From a virus, in IMG/VR virus record IMGVR_UViG_3300031758_000555, positions 1 through 24,398 of that record: a stretch of DNA of 24,398 nt; one strand, written 5' to 3'. Made by a program: the position numbers and the translations under genes. This document shows, piece by piece, positions 16,570 through 21,758 of the stretch. A model generated the notes under the pieces. That model worked only from the letters and a program-made list of their open reading frames with translations, did no database searches and was not told where the DNA came from. Numbering within the stretch: position 1 is the stretch's first letter; every line of letters begins with the position of its first letter.

Positions 16570-16716
16570 TCATCGCGTTTTTAGCTTCATCTTCCTTTCC
16601 TTGTGGCGTTCATCTTTACGTTCATCTTCTGCTCCTTGTGAAGGTCCTTCACCCTGTTTGCTTCCTCTGGCTGCGTCTTTCATTCCGTTTCGGGTGCTGT
16701 TCATTCGTGCAGGCAT
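16570..16716 (-). CDS. Possible small charged protein (48 aa)
   Basis: A 48-codon minus-strand ORF starts at ATG 16716. The product (MPARMNSTRNGMKDAARGSK... ending KERKMKLKTR) is very hydrophilic, rich in Lys, Arg, Glu and Gly, and composed more like a real disordered protein than the ORFs around it. There is no clear ribosome binding site, promoter or neighbour in the same unit. It could also be noncoding sequence between the terminator at 16845 and the terS region. Confidence 0.33.
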   Translation of the reverse strand: MPARMNSTRNGMKDAARGSKQGEGPSQGAEDERKDERHKERKMKLKTR

Positions 16717-16844
16717 GGAATTACTTTCACTTTTTACCGAATGATCTTGGCAGGATTCTCAGGGTATTTTCTTTCCCGGGATCATGTCATAAAGTACTGT
16801 GCTTTTTTTCGTTCATTCTTGTACTGGCAATAAATAAGGGGCAA
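16717..16844. other. Spacer between possible small ORF and terminator
   Basis: No gene supported. The only visible structure is a 6-bp inverted repeat, ATGATC at 16741-16746 and GATCAT at 16780-16785, around a stretch that contains a CCCGGG. Confidence 0.4.
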
Positions 16845-16870
16845 TAAAAAAGCGCCCGTTTCGGGGCGCT
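16845..16870 (-). terminator. Intrinsic terminator of the amidoligase unit
   Basis: On the minus strand a perfect 7-bp stem AGCGCCC/GGGCGCT with a CGAAAC loop (GAAA closed by C) is followed by a run of T. It lies 29 bases after the stop codon of the amidotransferase gene and separates this unit from the terminase operon. Confidence 0.88.
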
Positions 16871-16898
16871 CTTTCAATCTGGCGGTGTTTGGTTAGTC

Positions 16899-17762
16899 TT
16901 ACCATAGTTCGAAGGTGTACGGGCTTGCCTTGCTGCTCGGCGGGCTTGTCAGCAGTCTTTCGAGTTCTTCTAAGTCATAGGTGTTGTATGTTCTCGCCGC
17001 CTCTTCAACTTCCCAAAGAAAAGAAACGTCGTGTGTATCGCATGCAAGTGCTTCGGCTATGTTTTCGGCGGTTCTATATGTCACTCCTGTAAAGTAGTTG
17101 CGCAAATAACTCATGTTCTCCGCTTCCATTTCGTGGCGGTGGTTATATTCTGACGGGCTCAATATGGTCTTTGCTTTGCTCTTGGTGTACTTGCTTGCGT
17201 ACTTATCTATTCGGGTCGTTCCGTGGTATGAATAGCGGCTCTGCTGGTGGCTGTCGTTGCTGTACCATGTATCGCCATTCCATGTTCCCGCCTGCTCGTT
17301 TATTATCGTGTAACGGCCTGTTGATTCAAGAAAAACTAACTTGCTCCCGCTGACATAGCTCGCTATTAGTTCCCGGGTTGTTTCGCAGGCGAGAAAGTTA
17401 GCAGGCAACTTTTGCAACATATGGTTGAATTGGGCCGTGTCGCTGTGCGTCTCGTTTCCAAGTCCTGCTATTACTCCGTTATGAACGAATGACAAGTTGT
17501 TGTTTACCTGAAAAGGGTGCAAGTTGTCAAGGGTGCGTGCTCCTGACGTCGCTATTCTGAAGTGCAGTACAATTGGCTGCTTGTTCTTTGGTCGGATGGT
17601 TTGGTATGTCTTTAGCAGTTCGGCGCGGTCGTATGTTTTGAACGTCTTAACTTGGCCGCGTTCAATCCATATCAGGCCCGCTCCCTCGGGGTTGTTGTTC
17701 CATGCTGTGTTGATGGTTGCCGCGTTTAATTGGCTCCGCTTGTTTAGTATTGCTATACACAT
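16899..17762 (-). CDS. Class II glutamine amidotransferase (287 aa)
   Basis: The N-terminal domain is an Ntn-type glutaminase, which removes ammonia from glutamine by means of an N-terminal cysteine. C2 comes directly after the initiator Met (MCIAIL). The arginine motif is HFRIATSG (R69), the oxyanion motif is FVHNGVI (N95, G96) and the aspartate motif is SDTAQF (D108), matching GlmS/PurF-type domains. Residues from about 190 on form a charged helical C-terminus without a synthase domain, so ammonia or a glutamyl group must be passed to another protein. The amidoligase is encoded just upstream, 44 bases away, and a cyclotransferase before it; a terminator follows. Asparagine-synthetase or GlmS function is excluded by size. 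Substrate unknown. Confidence 0.88.
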   Translation of the reverse strand: MCIAILNKRSQLNAATINTAWNNNPEGAGLIWIERGQVKTFKTYDRAELLKTYQTIRPKNKQPIVLHFRIATSGARTLDNLHPFQVNNNLSFVHNGVIAGLGNETHSDTAQFNHMLQKLPANFLACETTRELIASYVSGSKLVFLESTGRYTIINEQAGTWNGDTWYSNDSHQQSRYSYHGTTRIDKYASKYTKSKAKTILSPSEYNHRHEMEAENMSYLRNYFTGVTYRTAENIAEALACDTHDVSFLWEVEEAARTYNTYDLEELERLLTSPPSSKASPYTFELW

Positions 17763-17806
17763 AGATTTGATGTTGTTACTTGTTGTTGTTGTGGTTCTGG
17801 GTTTGA

Positions 17807-19189
17807 TTAAAACAGGGTGGTTTGTCCATCTTGCGGGTCTATCTGTTCGAACTTGCGGGTGTAACGTATTACACGCGCGCTGAGGCGCTCAAATACTTCT
17901 GGCGTGTATACCTTTAGAAAGTGTTTCTTGAGTGCGTTGTGGAGGTTATAAAAGGCCTTGCGGGGGTTGTCTGTCTGGTGCTCTAACATGAGCGCAATTA
18001 ACTCCGTTCGCCATATCAGGTTGTCTACATTCTTAACTGCCGAGAATATACGGAACTCAATCCTGTTGCCAAGTATGTTAATGCTCTGGTATCTGTCGCG
18101 TTCGGCTTTCATTTTGTCAATGCTCTTTGCCGAACAAAACGATACATTGTCGGCCCTATTCGGGTACATTGCATGGAGCAAAGGTGTATAACCTTGAATG
18201 CTGTTGTATAGGCTCAACCCGCTGGTGTTCTCTTGGCTTAGATGGATATGCCCGCCGCAATTGCTTGAATAGGCCGCGTTGACATGCTGGGTCAATACTT
18301 CGCATCGCTTCAACATTGCTTCAATCTTCTGGGGCTGCAATTCTAACGGCGGGCTGATTAATTCGTAGCCTGTTGAGCTATCAAGACTCCCGTCTCTCTC
18401 CTTTCTCCATTTCGGGTGCTTGCTGTATAGGTCGCGCAACTTTACGCTGTACTTGGCTTCTTCGTCTTCCTTCTCTATTTCGTAGCCTATTAAATACTCG
18501 CTTCGCTCTCCTTCTGGGTTGAAATATTGCGCGGGTTGGCTTTGTCTGTGATGGTAGTTGTCGATATAAAGTGAGTCACTATCTTCCTCCTCTCCGTGCC
18601 ATGTTCCATCCTCCCACTGATAGCAGTCACTTTGATAGTCTACTTCGTTTGTGTCCTCATTCAAACACAGGTCGTAATAATACAGGGCGCCAATATCGTA
18701 GTACGACCCGTCAAAGTAGTATAGTTCGTTTGCGTCAATTGCGCGCTCGCTCCATTGCTGGCGGCGTGGGGTTCCCCATCTGGTTCCCGTTCTTACTTCA
18801 TAGGTATTGGCTGCCGTTCTTGCTTCGTAATATTCGCAATATTCCATCTCTTCGGCTTCCTCTTCTGTTATCCATTCGCCTTCTAACGTCTCTATCTTTA
18901 CCTCTTCTTCTTCCTCCTCTTCTGGCTCCTCTTCGTGTATCTCCCAAGCAAGCGGTCCCGCTTCTTTTTCGGCTATCGTGTAAAGGGTGTGTCCGTCGCT
19001 CGCGTGCTCGGTTTCAGTGAGTACAATTGTAAGTTCTGGCGCTGCGTTCACTATCGCCCGGGCTGCTCTCTCGGCTTCCTCGTGAACGAATAGGGGCTGT
19101 TGTATGCCTGCAATAATTGACGCGGCGAATGTTTGGTTGGTGTATTGGTTTGATACACTTAACCATGTGAGGGTGTTTGTTGTGTTCAT
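17807..19189 (-). CDS. Putative amidoligase, COOH-NH2 ligase of the GCS fold (460 aa)
   Basis: The C-terminal half carries the motifs of the amidoligase family related to glutamine synthetase and gamma-glutamylcysteine ligase: GYEIE (235-239), ERDGSL (264-269), GYELISPP (274-281), CGGHIHLS (311-318) and NRIEFRIFS (375-383). The acidic, His and Arg residues in these motifs normally bind Mg-ATP and activate a carboxylate for amide formation. The N-terminal 230 residues are extra: a small alpha/beta part, a long acidic run (about 86-119) and a Tyr/Trp/Asp-rich segment (150-200) that resembles a degraded zinc-binding module. Flanking genes encode a gamma-glutamylcyclotransferase and a glutamine amidotransferase, so glutamyl peptide or amide chemistry is likely. 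The leader holds ACACAAACAC just before ATG 19189. Substrate unknown. Confidence 0.84.
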   Translation of the reverse strand: MNTTNTLTWLSVSNQYTNQTFAASIIAGIQQPLFVHEEAERAARAIVNAAPELTIVLTETEHASDGHTLYTIAEKEAGPLAWEIHEEEPEEEEEEEVKIETLEGEWITEEEAEEMEYCEYYEARTAANTYEVRTGTRWGTPRRQQWSERAIDANELYYFDGSYYDIGALYYYDLCLNEDTNEVDYQSDCYQWEDGTWHGEEEDSDSLYIDNYHHRQSQPAQYFNPEGERSEYLIGYEIEKEDEEAKYSVKLRDLYSKHPKWRKERDGSLDSSTGYELISPPLELQPQKIEAMLKRCEVLTQHVNAAYSSNCGGHIHLSQENTSGLSLYNSIQGYTPLLHAMYPNRADNVSFCSAKSIDKMKAERDRYQSINILGNRIEFRIFSAVKNVDNLIWRTELIALMLEHQTDNPRKAFYNLHNALKKHFLKVYTPEVFERLSARVIRYTRKFEQIDPQDGQTTLF

Positions 19190-19208
19190 CTTGTGTTTGT
19201 GTTTGGGG

Positions 19209-19556
19209 TTATTGTGCTGCTGCTGGTGTTGGTGCTGCCATGTAAATTTGAACGGGTACCTGTTCGCCCGTTTCGGCGGTTATCACTTGAGACTCTACCC
19301 GAATGTATAGTTCGGTTTCGTACTCATCCAATATGGCGAGCTCCTCGGCGGTTACTTTGTAGGCGTGGCCATAAACTACCGACTCGGTATCAAATACAAG
19401 TGACGGGTAAAAATTGCCGTCGGTCGGGTCATATACATTGCGCACTATCTTAAACCCTTTCAGGGTGCAAATAGGGCCGTTTAACGTGCGGCCGATTAGC
19501 TCGCGCTGTGTGTGTGGCTGCTGGAGTGTGCCGTAACAAAAAATTGTGTTTTGCAT
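19209..19556 (-). CDS. Gamma-glutamylcyclotransferase (AIG2)-like protein (115 aa)
   Basis: The protein shows the AIG2/GGCT fold signature: FCYGTL near the start (residues 6-11), followed by the usual basic helix (QRELIGR), a mid-protein GHAYKVTAEELAILDEYE and an Arg after Tyr (YIRVE). E80 in LDEYE is at the position of the catalytic glutamate of this family, which cyclises gamma-glutamyl groups to release 5-oxoproline. The start chosen is ATG 19556, right before the first strand; a longer frame starting at 19631 would include promoter and leader. It is first in a unit with the amidoligase (19 bases after it) and the amidotransferase, and may cut or trim gamma-glutamyl linkages made by the ligase. 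Confidence 0.87.
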   Translation of the reverse strand: MQNTIFCYGTLQQPHTQRELIGRTLNGPICTLKGFKIVRNVYDPTDGNFYPSLVFDTESVVYGHAYKVTAEELAILDEYETELYIRVESQVITAETGEQVPVQIYMAAPTPAAAQ

Positions 19557-19573
19557 ATTGTGTTTGTGTTTGT

Positions 19574-19595
19574 GCTGGGGCTTAATTACCCCAGC
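19574..19595 (-). promoter_or_regulatory. 5' leader hairpin of the amidoligase unit
   Basis: GCTGGGG and CCCCAGC pair perfectly around an 8-base AT-rich loop. The stem starts almost at the predicted transcription start (about 19594) and ends 18 bases before the cyclotransferase ATG, so it would form the very 5' end of the mRNA, where a hairpin can protect from decay. No T run follows, so it is not a terminator. Confidence 0.55.
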
Positions 19596-19600
19596 GGGGC

Positions 19601-19633
19601 CAAATATATATCGAACTTTCGCTTGTTTCACAA
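19601..19633 (-). promoter_or_regulatory. Promoter of the amidoligase unit
   Basis: The minus strand has TATATTTG (19608-19601), a perfect Bacteroidetes -7 box, with TTG (19633-19631) 22 bases upstream, a slightly long spacer. The mRNA would start near 19594, about 38 bases before the cyclotransferase ATG. It faces away from the early promoter at 20130-20161 and has nearly the same ATATATATTTG core. Confidence 0.62.
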
Positions 19634-19786
19634 TTTACTGTACTTTTTACTTTACTTTTTCTTTGCTTCCCCTGTGTGGCGCGGGTTCCGTTTCAAATTA
19701 TTGATAATTGTTAATTTTCTTGGCGCTTGGTTCTGGCTTCCTCCCGTGCGTGGCGAGGGTGAACGGCGGGTGAATGTACGCGGGCC

Positions 19787-19887
19787 CGTATGCGTGCGCT
19801 TGCGTGTGTACGTACGTGTGTGTGTATGCGCGTGTGTGTACACGTGTGCGGGTGCGTGCGCGTATGCGTGTGCGCGTGTGCGCGTAT
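19787..19887. repeat. Alternating pyrimidine-purine tract (GT/GC/AC), Z-DNA-prone
   Basis: Bases 19801-19850 alternate strictly pyrimidine-purine for 50 nt (mainly GT, CG, TA and CA steps). Shorter alternating runs flank it (19787-19799 and 19853-19887), separated by single phase breaks. The tract is far richer in G+C than the adjoining phage DNA. Confidence 0.85.
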
Positions 19888-19897
19888 TATGGATCTG

Positions 19898-20073
19898 TCG
19901 AAAATGCGCCTATATGCCCCTGTCGAAAACATAACTCGCCTATGAGCGTGCGCTCGAAAATGCGCCTATGAGCGCGTTGTCGAAAACACAGGTGTGCCTA
20001 TATGGGTGTATCGAAAACACGCATGCCCCTATACGCACCCGTCGAAAACACGCCTATATGTGTGCGTCGAAAA
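19898..20073 (+). repeat. Seven-copy TCGAAAA iteron-like array
   Basis: TCGAAAA occurs at 19898, 19923, 19954, 19980, 20011, 20042 and 20067, with distances of 25, 31, 26, 31, 31 and 25. Five copies continue with C plus mostly AC or GC and two with TGC; six are followed by a CCTATA or CCTATG word before the next copy. The sequences between differ but keep these anchors. The unit lengths and the drift of reading frame argue against coding. Probable multiple binding sites for an initiator or regulator. Confidence 0.8.
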
Positions 20074-20129
20074 CGCAACTATTTTTACTTTAGTAAACGA
20101 AAAAAACGAAAAAAAAATTAAGAAAAAAC

Positions 20130-20161
20130 TTGACTTTAATAAATCGAGGCATATATATTTG
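20130..20161 (+). promoter_or_regulatory. Rightward early promoter
   Basis: TTGAC (20130) and a perfect -7 box TATATTTG (20154-20161) are 21 bases apart, and a C follows as in many Bacteroidetes promoters. The mRNA would start near 20168, inside a leader CGAAACACAAACACAA, about 22 bases before ATG 20190. The iteron array ends some 55 bp upstream, so a protein bound there could control it. Confidence 0.65.
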
Positions 20162-20189
20162 CAGCTCGAAACACAAACACAATTTTACC

Positions 20190-20462
20190 ATGAAAGAAGA
20201 AATCAGAGAAAAGGCTCTATCTTTTATTGAGGAGCTGGATGGAGAAGCGAAGGAGCAACTTACATTGCTTTTAGATGAGCTTATCCCTTGGGTGAAAGAT
20301 ACCCATAGCAAGCCACCAACTACGAAAAACTATTATGGCGACTATATGCGAATCATGTCTTATAGGCCAGAATTTGCAAAGGCCATTGGAATCATGCTTG
20401 TTGCTGCTGGTGCTAATCCAGAAGGTGTAAGGGCCGCATACAATATTGTAAGAATGTTTTAA
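20190..20462 (+). CDS. First early gene, unknown (90 aa)
   Basis: The 90-aa product starts at ATG 20190; a longer frame from TTG 20130 would include the promoter and can be excluded. It is helical: an acidic N-terminal helix (KEEIREKALSFIEELDGEAK), a second one (QLTLLLDELIPWV), a polar hinge, and a C-terminal helix with AIGIMLVAAGANPEGV and a closing basic end (AAYNIVRMF). No family recognised. As first gene after the rightward promoter and iteron array, it could be a regulator or host takeover protein; nothing in the sequence proves it. Confidence 0.72.
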   Translation: MKEEIREKALSFIEELDGEAKEQLTLLLDELIPWVKDTHSKPPTTKNYYGDYMRIMSYRPEFAKAIGIMLVAAGANPEGVRAAYNIVRMF

Positions 20463-20478
20463 TAAAAAACTCAATCCT

Positions 20479-20643
20479 ATGAAAAGCAAAATTATTTATT
20501 TGACTGACCGAAGAACAAATGAAAATGAGGAAGATAAATTAAACGAGTTTCTGAGTACTATGCAACCTTCGCAAATCATTCATATTTCAATGGTGCAGCT
20601 TATCGGCGCTAATGTTCAAAAAATAGTTATCATTCATTCTTGA
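20479..20643 (+). CDS. Small early protein, unknown (54 aa)
   Basis: An ATG at 20479, 16 bases after the previous stop, opens a 54-codon frame. The product has a basic start (MKSKIIYLTDRRTNENEEDK), a helix (KLNEFLSTMQ) and a beta-rich end (QIIHISMVQLIGANVQKIVI). This resembles small phage proteins with a single alpha/beta unit in which the same pattern recurs, but I cannot assign a function. It is followed by the hairpin at 20677-20706. Confidence 0.6.
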   Translation: MKSKIIYLTDRRTNENEEDKLNEFLSTMQPSQIIHISMVQLIGANVQKIVIIHS

Positions 20644-20670
20644 AGTTGTGTGTCATGTGTTGATGGGTGT

Positions 20671-20706
20671 GTAAAAAATAAGCCCCTCACGTTTGGGGGG
20701 CTTATT
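20671..20706 (-). terminator. Intrinsic terminator on the minus strand (perhaps bidirectional)
   Basis: A perfect 10-bp stem AATAAGCCCC (20677-20686) and GGGGCTTATT (20697-20706) with a 10-base loop. Read on the minus strand it ends in TTATTTTTT, a strong T run; on the plus strand it is followed by TAAACTT, a weak one. It therefore fits leftward transcription best, here the short RNA from the promoter at 20753-20783. Confidence 0.8.
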
Positions 20707-20746
20707 AAACTTAAACTTACACAAACACTTAAATTACACACAAATT
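20671..20746 (-). ncRNA. Candidate small RNA antisense to leader motifs
   Basis: A consensus promoter (TTTG-N19-TATATTTG, 20783-20753) and a strong intrinsic terminator, both on the minus strand, bound a segment of about 75 nt with no ORF. The 5' half (about 20746-20708) is an unpaired U/G/A-rich stretch with GUGUUUGUGUAAGUUU; the 3' half is the terminator stem. Its 5' part is complementary to start regions of several genes here: 13 nt with the leader and start codon of the gene at 21759, and 10 nt with the leaders at 19189, 19556, 20190 and 21542. That design is known from bacterial trans-acting small RNAs; expression is not shown. Confidence 0.5.
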
Positions 20747-20752
20747 GAATCG

Positions 20753-20783
20753 CAAATATAAACCCTTTTAAAAATAAGTCAAA
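20753..20783 (-). promoter_or_regulatory. Perfect-match promoter of the candidate small RNA
   Basis: Minus strand TTTG (20783-20780), 19-base spacer, TATATTTG (20760-20753), identical in boxes and spacing to the promoter at 322-352. The -33 box overlaps the start codon of the plus-strand gene at 20783. Transcription would start near 20746 and run left into the terminator at 20706-20671. Confidence 0.72.
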
Positions 20784-21061
20784 TGGCAAGAAAATCAAAA
20801 ACACTACCACAGGTGCTGGGCATTGAAGATGAGGACAGAATCCTTGAACAATGCTTGTTGTGGCAAATCACAGAGGAGGACCTTGGGGATGTACTCAAGA
20901 AAGTTATGTGCTCAGATTTCAATTCAAAAGAAATGCTGTTTGCTGCCTTTTGCATTGGTAAAATGCAGAATGCTGACGCACAACATATCGAGGGCATGAT
21001 GATGTATATGACCATGCGCAAGATGAAGCAATTGATTGACCAACAAAAAGAGGAGGAATAA
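20783..21061 (+). CDS. Early protein, unknown (92 aa)
   Basis: The 92-aa helical protein starts with a basic tip (MARKSKTLPQVLGIEDEDRI) and continues with acidic helices (LWQITEEDLGDVLKKVM), a hydrophobic helix (EMLFAAFCIGKMQNADAQHI) and a Met-rich helix with MMMYMTMRKMKQL. No known family is visible. Its start codon overlaps the -33 box of the minus-strand promoter, so the two transcripts may interfere. The gene ends one base before the next, whose ATG is preceded by a GGAGGA sequence. Confidence 0.72.
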   Translation: MARKSKTLPQVLGIEDEDRILEQCLLWQITEEDLGDVLKKVMCSDFNSKEMLFAAFCIGKMQNADAQHIEGMMMYMTMRKMKQLIDQQKEEE

Positions 21062-21062
21062 T

Positions 21063-21251
21063 ATGGAGTATCAAGAAATGAGTTTTGACAAGGTAAAGCT
21101 TGATGAGTTCAAGATTGCCTTTGACCAGGCCAAGAAAAGAAATGAGCATTACTTTGTCTTTGATGGTCAGGAGTTCTTTTTGGGATACGCAAAGTATGCC
21201 ATTGAGCATTTAGAAAATCAGTTTAACCTAAAAAAAGAAGAACATGAATAG
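21063..21251 (+). CDS. Early protein, unknown (62 aa)
   Basis: ATG 21063 is chosen because it follows GAGGAGGAATAAT, a rare good Shine-Dalgarno sequence, and sits one base after the previous stop; an in-frame ATG at 21036 would overlap the previous gene. The 62-aa product has an alternating beta/helix pattern (VKLDEFKIAFDQAKKRNEHY, FVFDGQEFFLGYAKYAIEHL). Small proteins with FxFDGxEFxxxYAKYxIEHL are common in Bacteroidetes phage early regions, of unknown function. It overlaps the next gene by eight bases. Confidence 0.72.
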   Translation: MEYQEMSFDKVKLDEFKIAFDQAKKRNEHYFVFDGQEFFLGYAKYAIEHLENQFNLKKEEHE

Positions 21252-21432
21252 CGATAAGATTATGGAGGCAGCAAGACTGCTTCACAAGGGAGGACTTTCA
21301 ATTCATACCTATGATTTAGATAAGGCGCTTCAAATACTTCAAACGCAAGATTCAGCCCACGATGTAATTCAGGCTTTTGAGAAAAATACCTTTGAGGTTT
21401 TTTTAGAATTAATGAAGATTCAGGTTGGTTAA
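21244..21432 (+). CDS. Early protein, unknown (62 aa)
   Basis: A 62-aa protein starting inside the end of the previous gene, showing translational coupling. It is made of two or three helices (KIMEAARLLHKGGLSIHTYD, LDKALQILQTQDSAHDVIQA, NTFEVFLELMKIQVG) and is slightly acidic. No family recognised. Confidence 0.68.
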   Translation: MNSDKIMEAARLLHKGGLSIHTYDLDKALQILQTQDSAHDVIQAFEKNTFEVFLELMKIQVG

Positions 21433-21503
21433 TATCAAAAATAATAACAAATAAATGTTACAATCTTTTGACTTTAAGCATAGGATAACGAGTAGGAAAA
21501 ACG

Positions 21504-21511
21504 TAATTTTG
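21504..21511 (+). promoter_or_regulatory. Possible -7 box upstream of the gene at 21542
   Basis: TAATTTTG followed by C matches TAnnTTTG, and the sequence after it (AAATACAAACACTTTACC) resembles the leaders of the promoters at 19601 and 20154. A TTTG about 19 bases upstream is absent, so the promoter is weak or chance. Confidence 0.4.
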
Positions 21512-21541
21512 CAGAAATACAAACACTTTACCATAGAAAAA

Positions 21542-21742
21542 ATGTTCAAGATATTTGTCACAAATATGAAAAGCGGTCACGTTGTTGAGTTTAGCTACAA
21601 GACAAAAAGGTCAGCACACAACAAGTTTGTTTCCGTTTGCAACGAGCTCAGCTATAACTACACAGAGGTAAAATCAATGAATGTTGTTATTGCTGGTGGT
21701 ATTGGTCACGATTTCAGACTTGAGTTAGTAGAGGTTAAATAA
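21542..21742 (+). CDS. Early protein, unknown (66 aa)
   Basis: I choose ATG 21542 (MFKIFVTNMKSGHVVEFSYK) over ATG 21455. The 29 extra residues of the longer form look unlike protein, and the extra DNA contains a -7-like box and an ACAAACACTTT leader. The 66-aa product has beta strands at both ends (MFKIFVTNM, VVIAGGIGHDFRLELVEV) around a basic helix (KTKRSAHNKFVSVCNEL), a build seen in small nucleic-acid-binding proteins. Family unknown. If the longer start is right, the protein would be 95 aa. Confidence 0.65.
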   Translation: MFKIFVTNMKSGHVVEFSYKTKRSAHNKFVSVCNELSYNYTEVKSMNVVIAGGIGHDFRLELVEVK

Positions 21743-21758
21743 TTTAAAACTTACACAA

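Larger units (their letters stand above)
19634..20129. other. Divergent control region, candidate replication origin
   Basis: This gene-free region separates leftward from rightward transcription. From left to right it holds an AT-rich patch with a sequence fitting the IHF consensus (CAAATTATTGATA, 19694-19706), about 100 bp of alternating pyrimidine-purine DNA, seven TCGAAAA repeats and then an A-rich, easily melted stretch (20090-20129). Repeats next to an AT-rich segment between divergent promoters are typical of iteron-type origins. Long ORFs that cross it are products of low complexity and are not genes. No DnaA box was found by eye. Confidence 0.5.

Noticed and set aside
16295-16573. 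Minus-strand ORF of 92 aa before terS that starts on the stop of the possible 48-aa gene
   Set aside because: Aromatic- and proline-rich translation without domain character, over repeats and a G run. The ATGA overlap is suggestive but not enough, so it is treated as noncoding.
16496-16847. Plus-strand ORFs of 82 and 110 aa
   Set aside because: Leu/Phe/Ser-rich, overlapping each other and crossing noncoding DNA with no promoter or neighbours in that direction.
18571-19020. Plus-strand ORF of 149 aa opposite the amidoligase gene
   Set aside because: Shadow of the acidic and conserved motifs of the amidoligase on the other strand; Leu/Pro/Arg-rich with no domain pattern.
19694-19706. IHF-like site CAAATTATTGATA as a separate feature
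   Set aside because: It fits the loose consensus, but such matches are frequent in AT-rich DNA; noted only as part of the control region.
19512-19971. Plus-strand ORFs of 140 and 65 aa across the GT/GC tract, rich in Cys, Val, Arg and Ala
   Set aside because: They are translations of a low-complexity alternating tract and of iterons whose spacing breaks the frame; no start signal or normal composition.
19898-20073. CRISPR array
   Set aside because: The repeated core is only seven bases, units differ in length by 6, intervening segments share sequence, and no cas gene is present.
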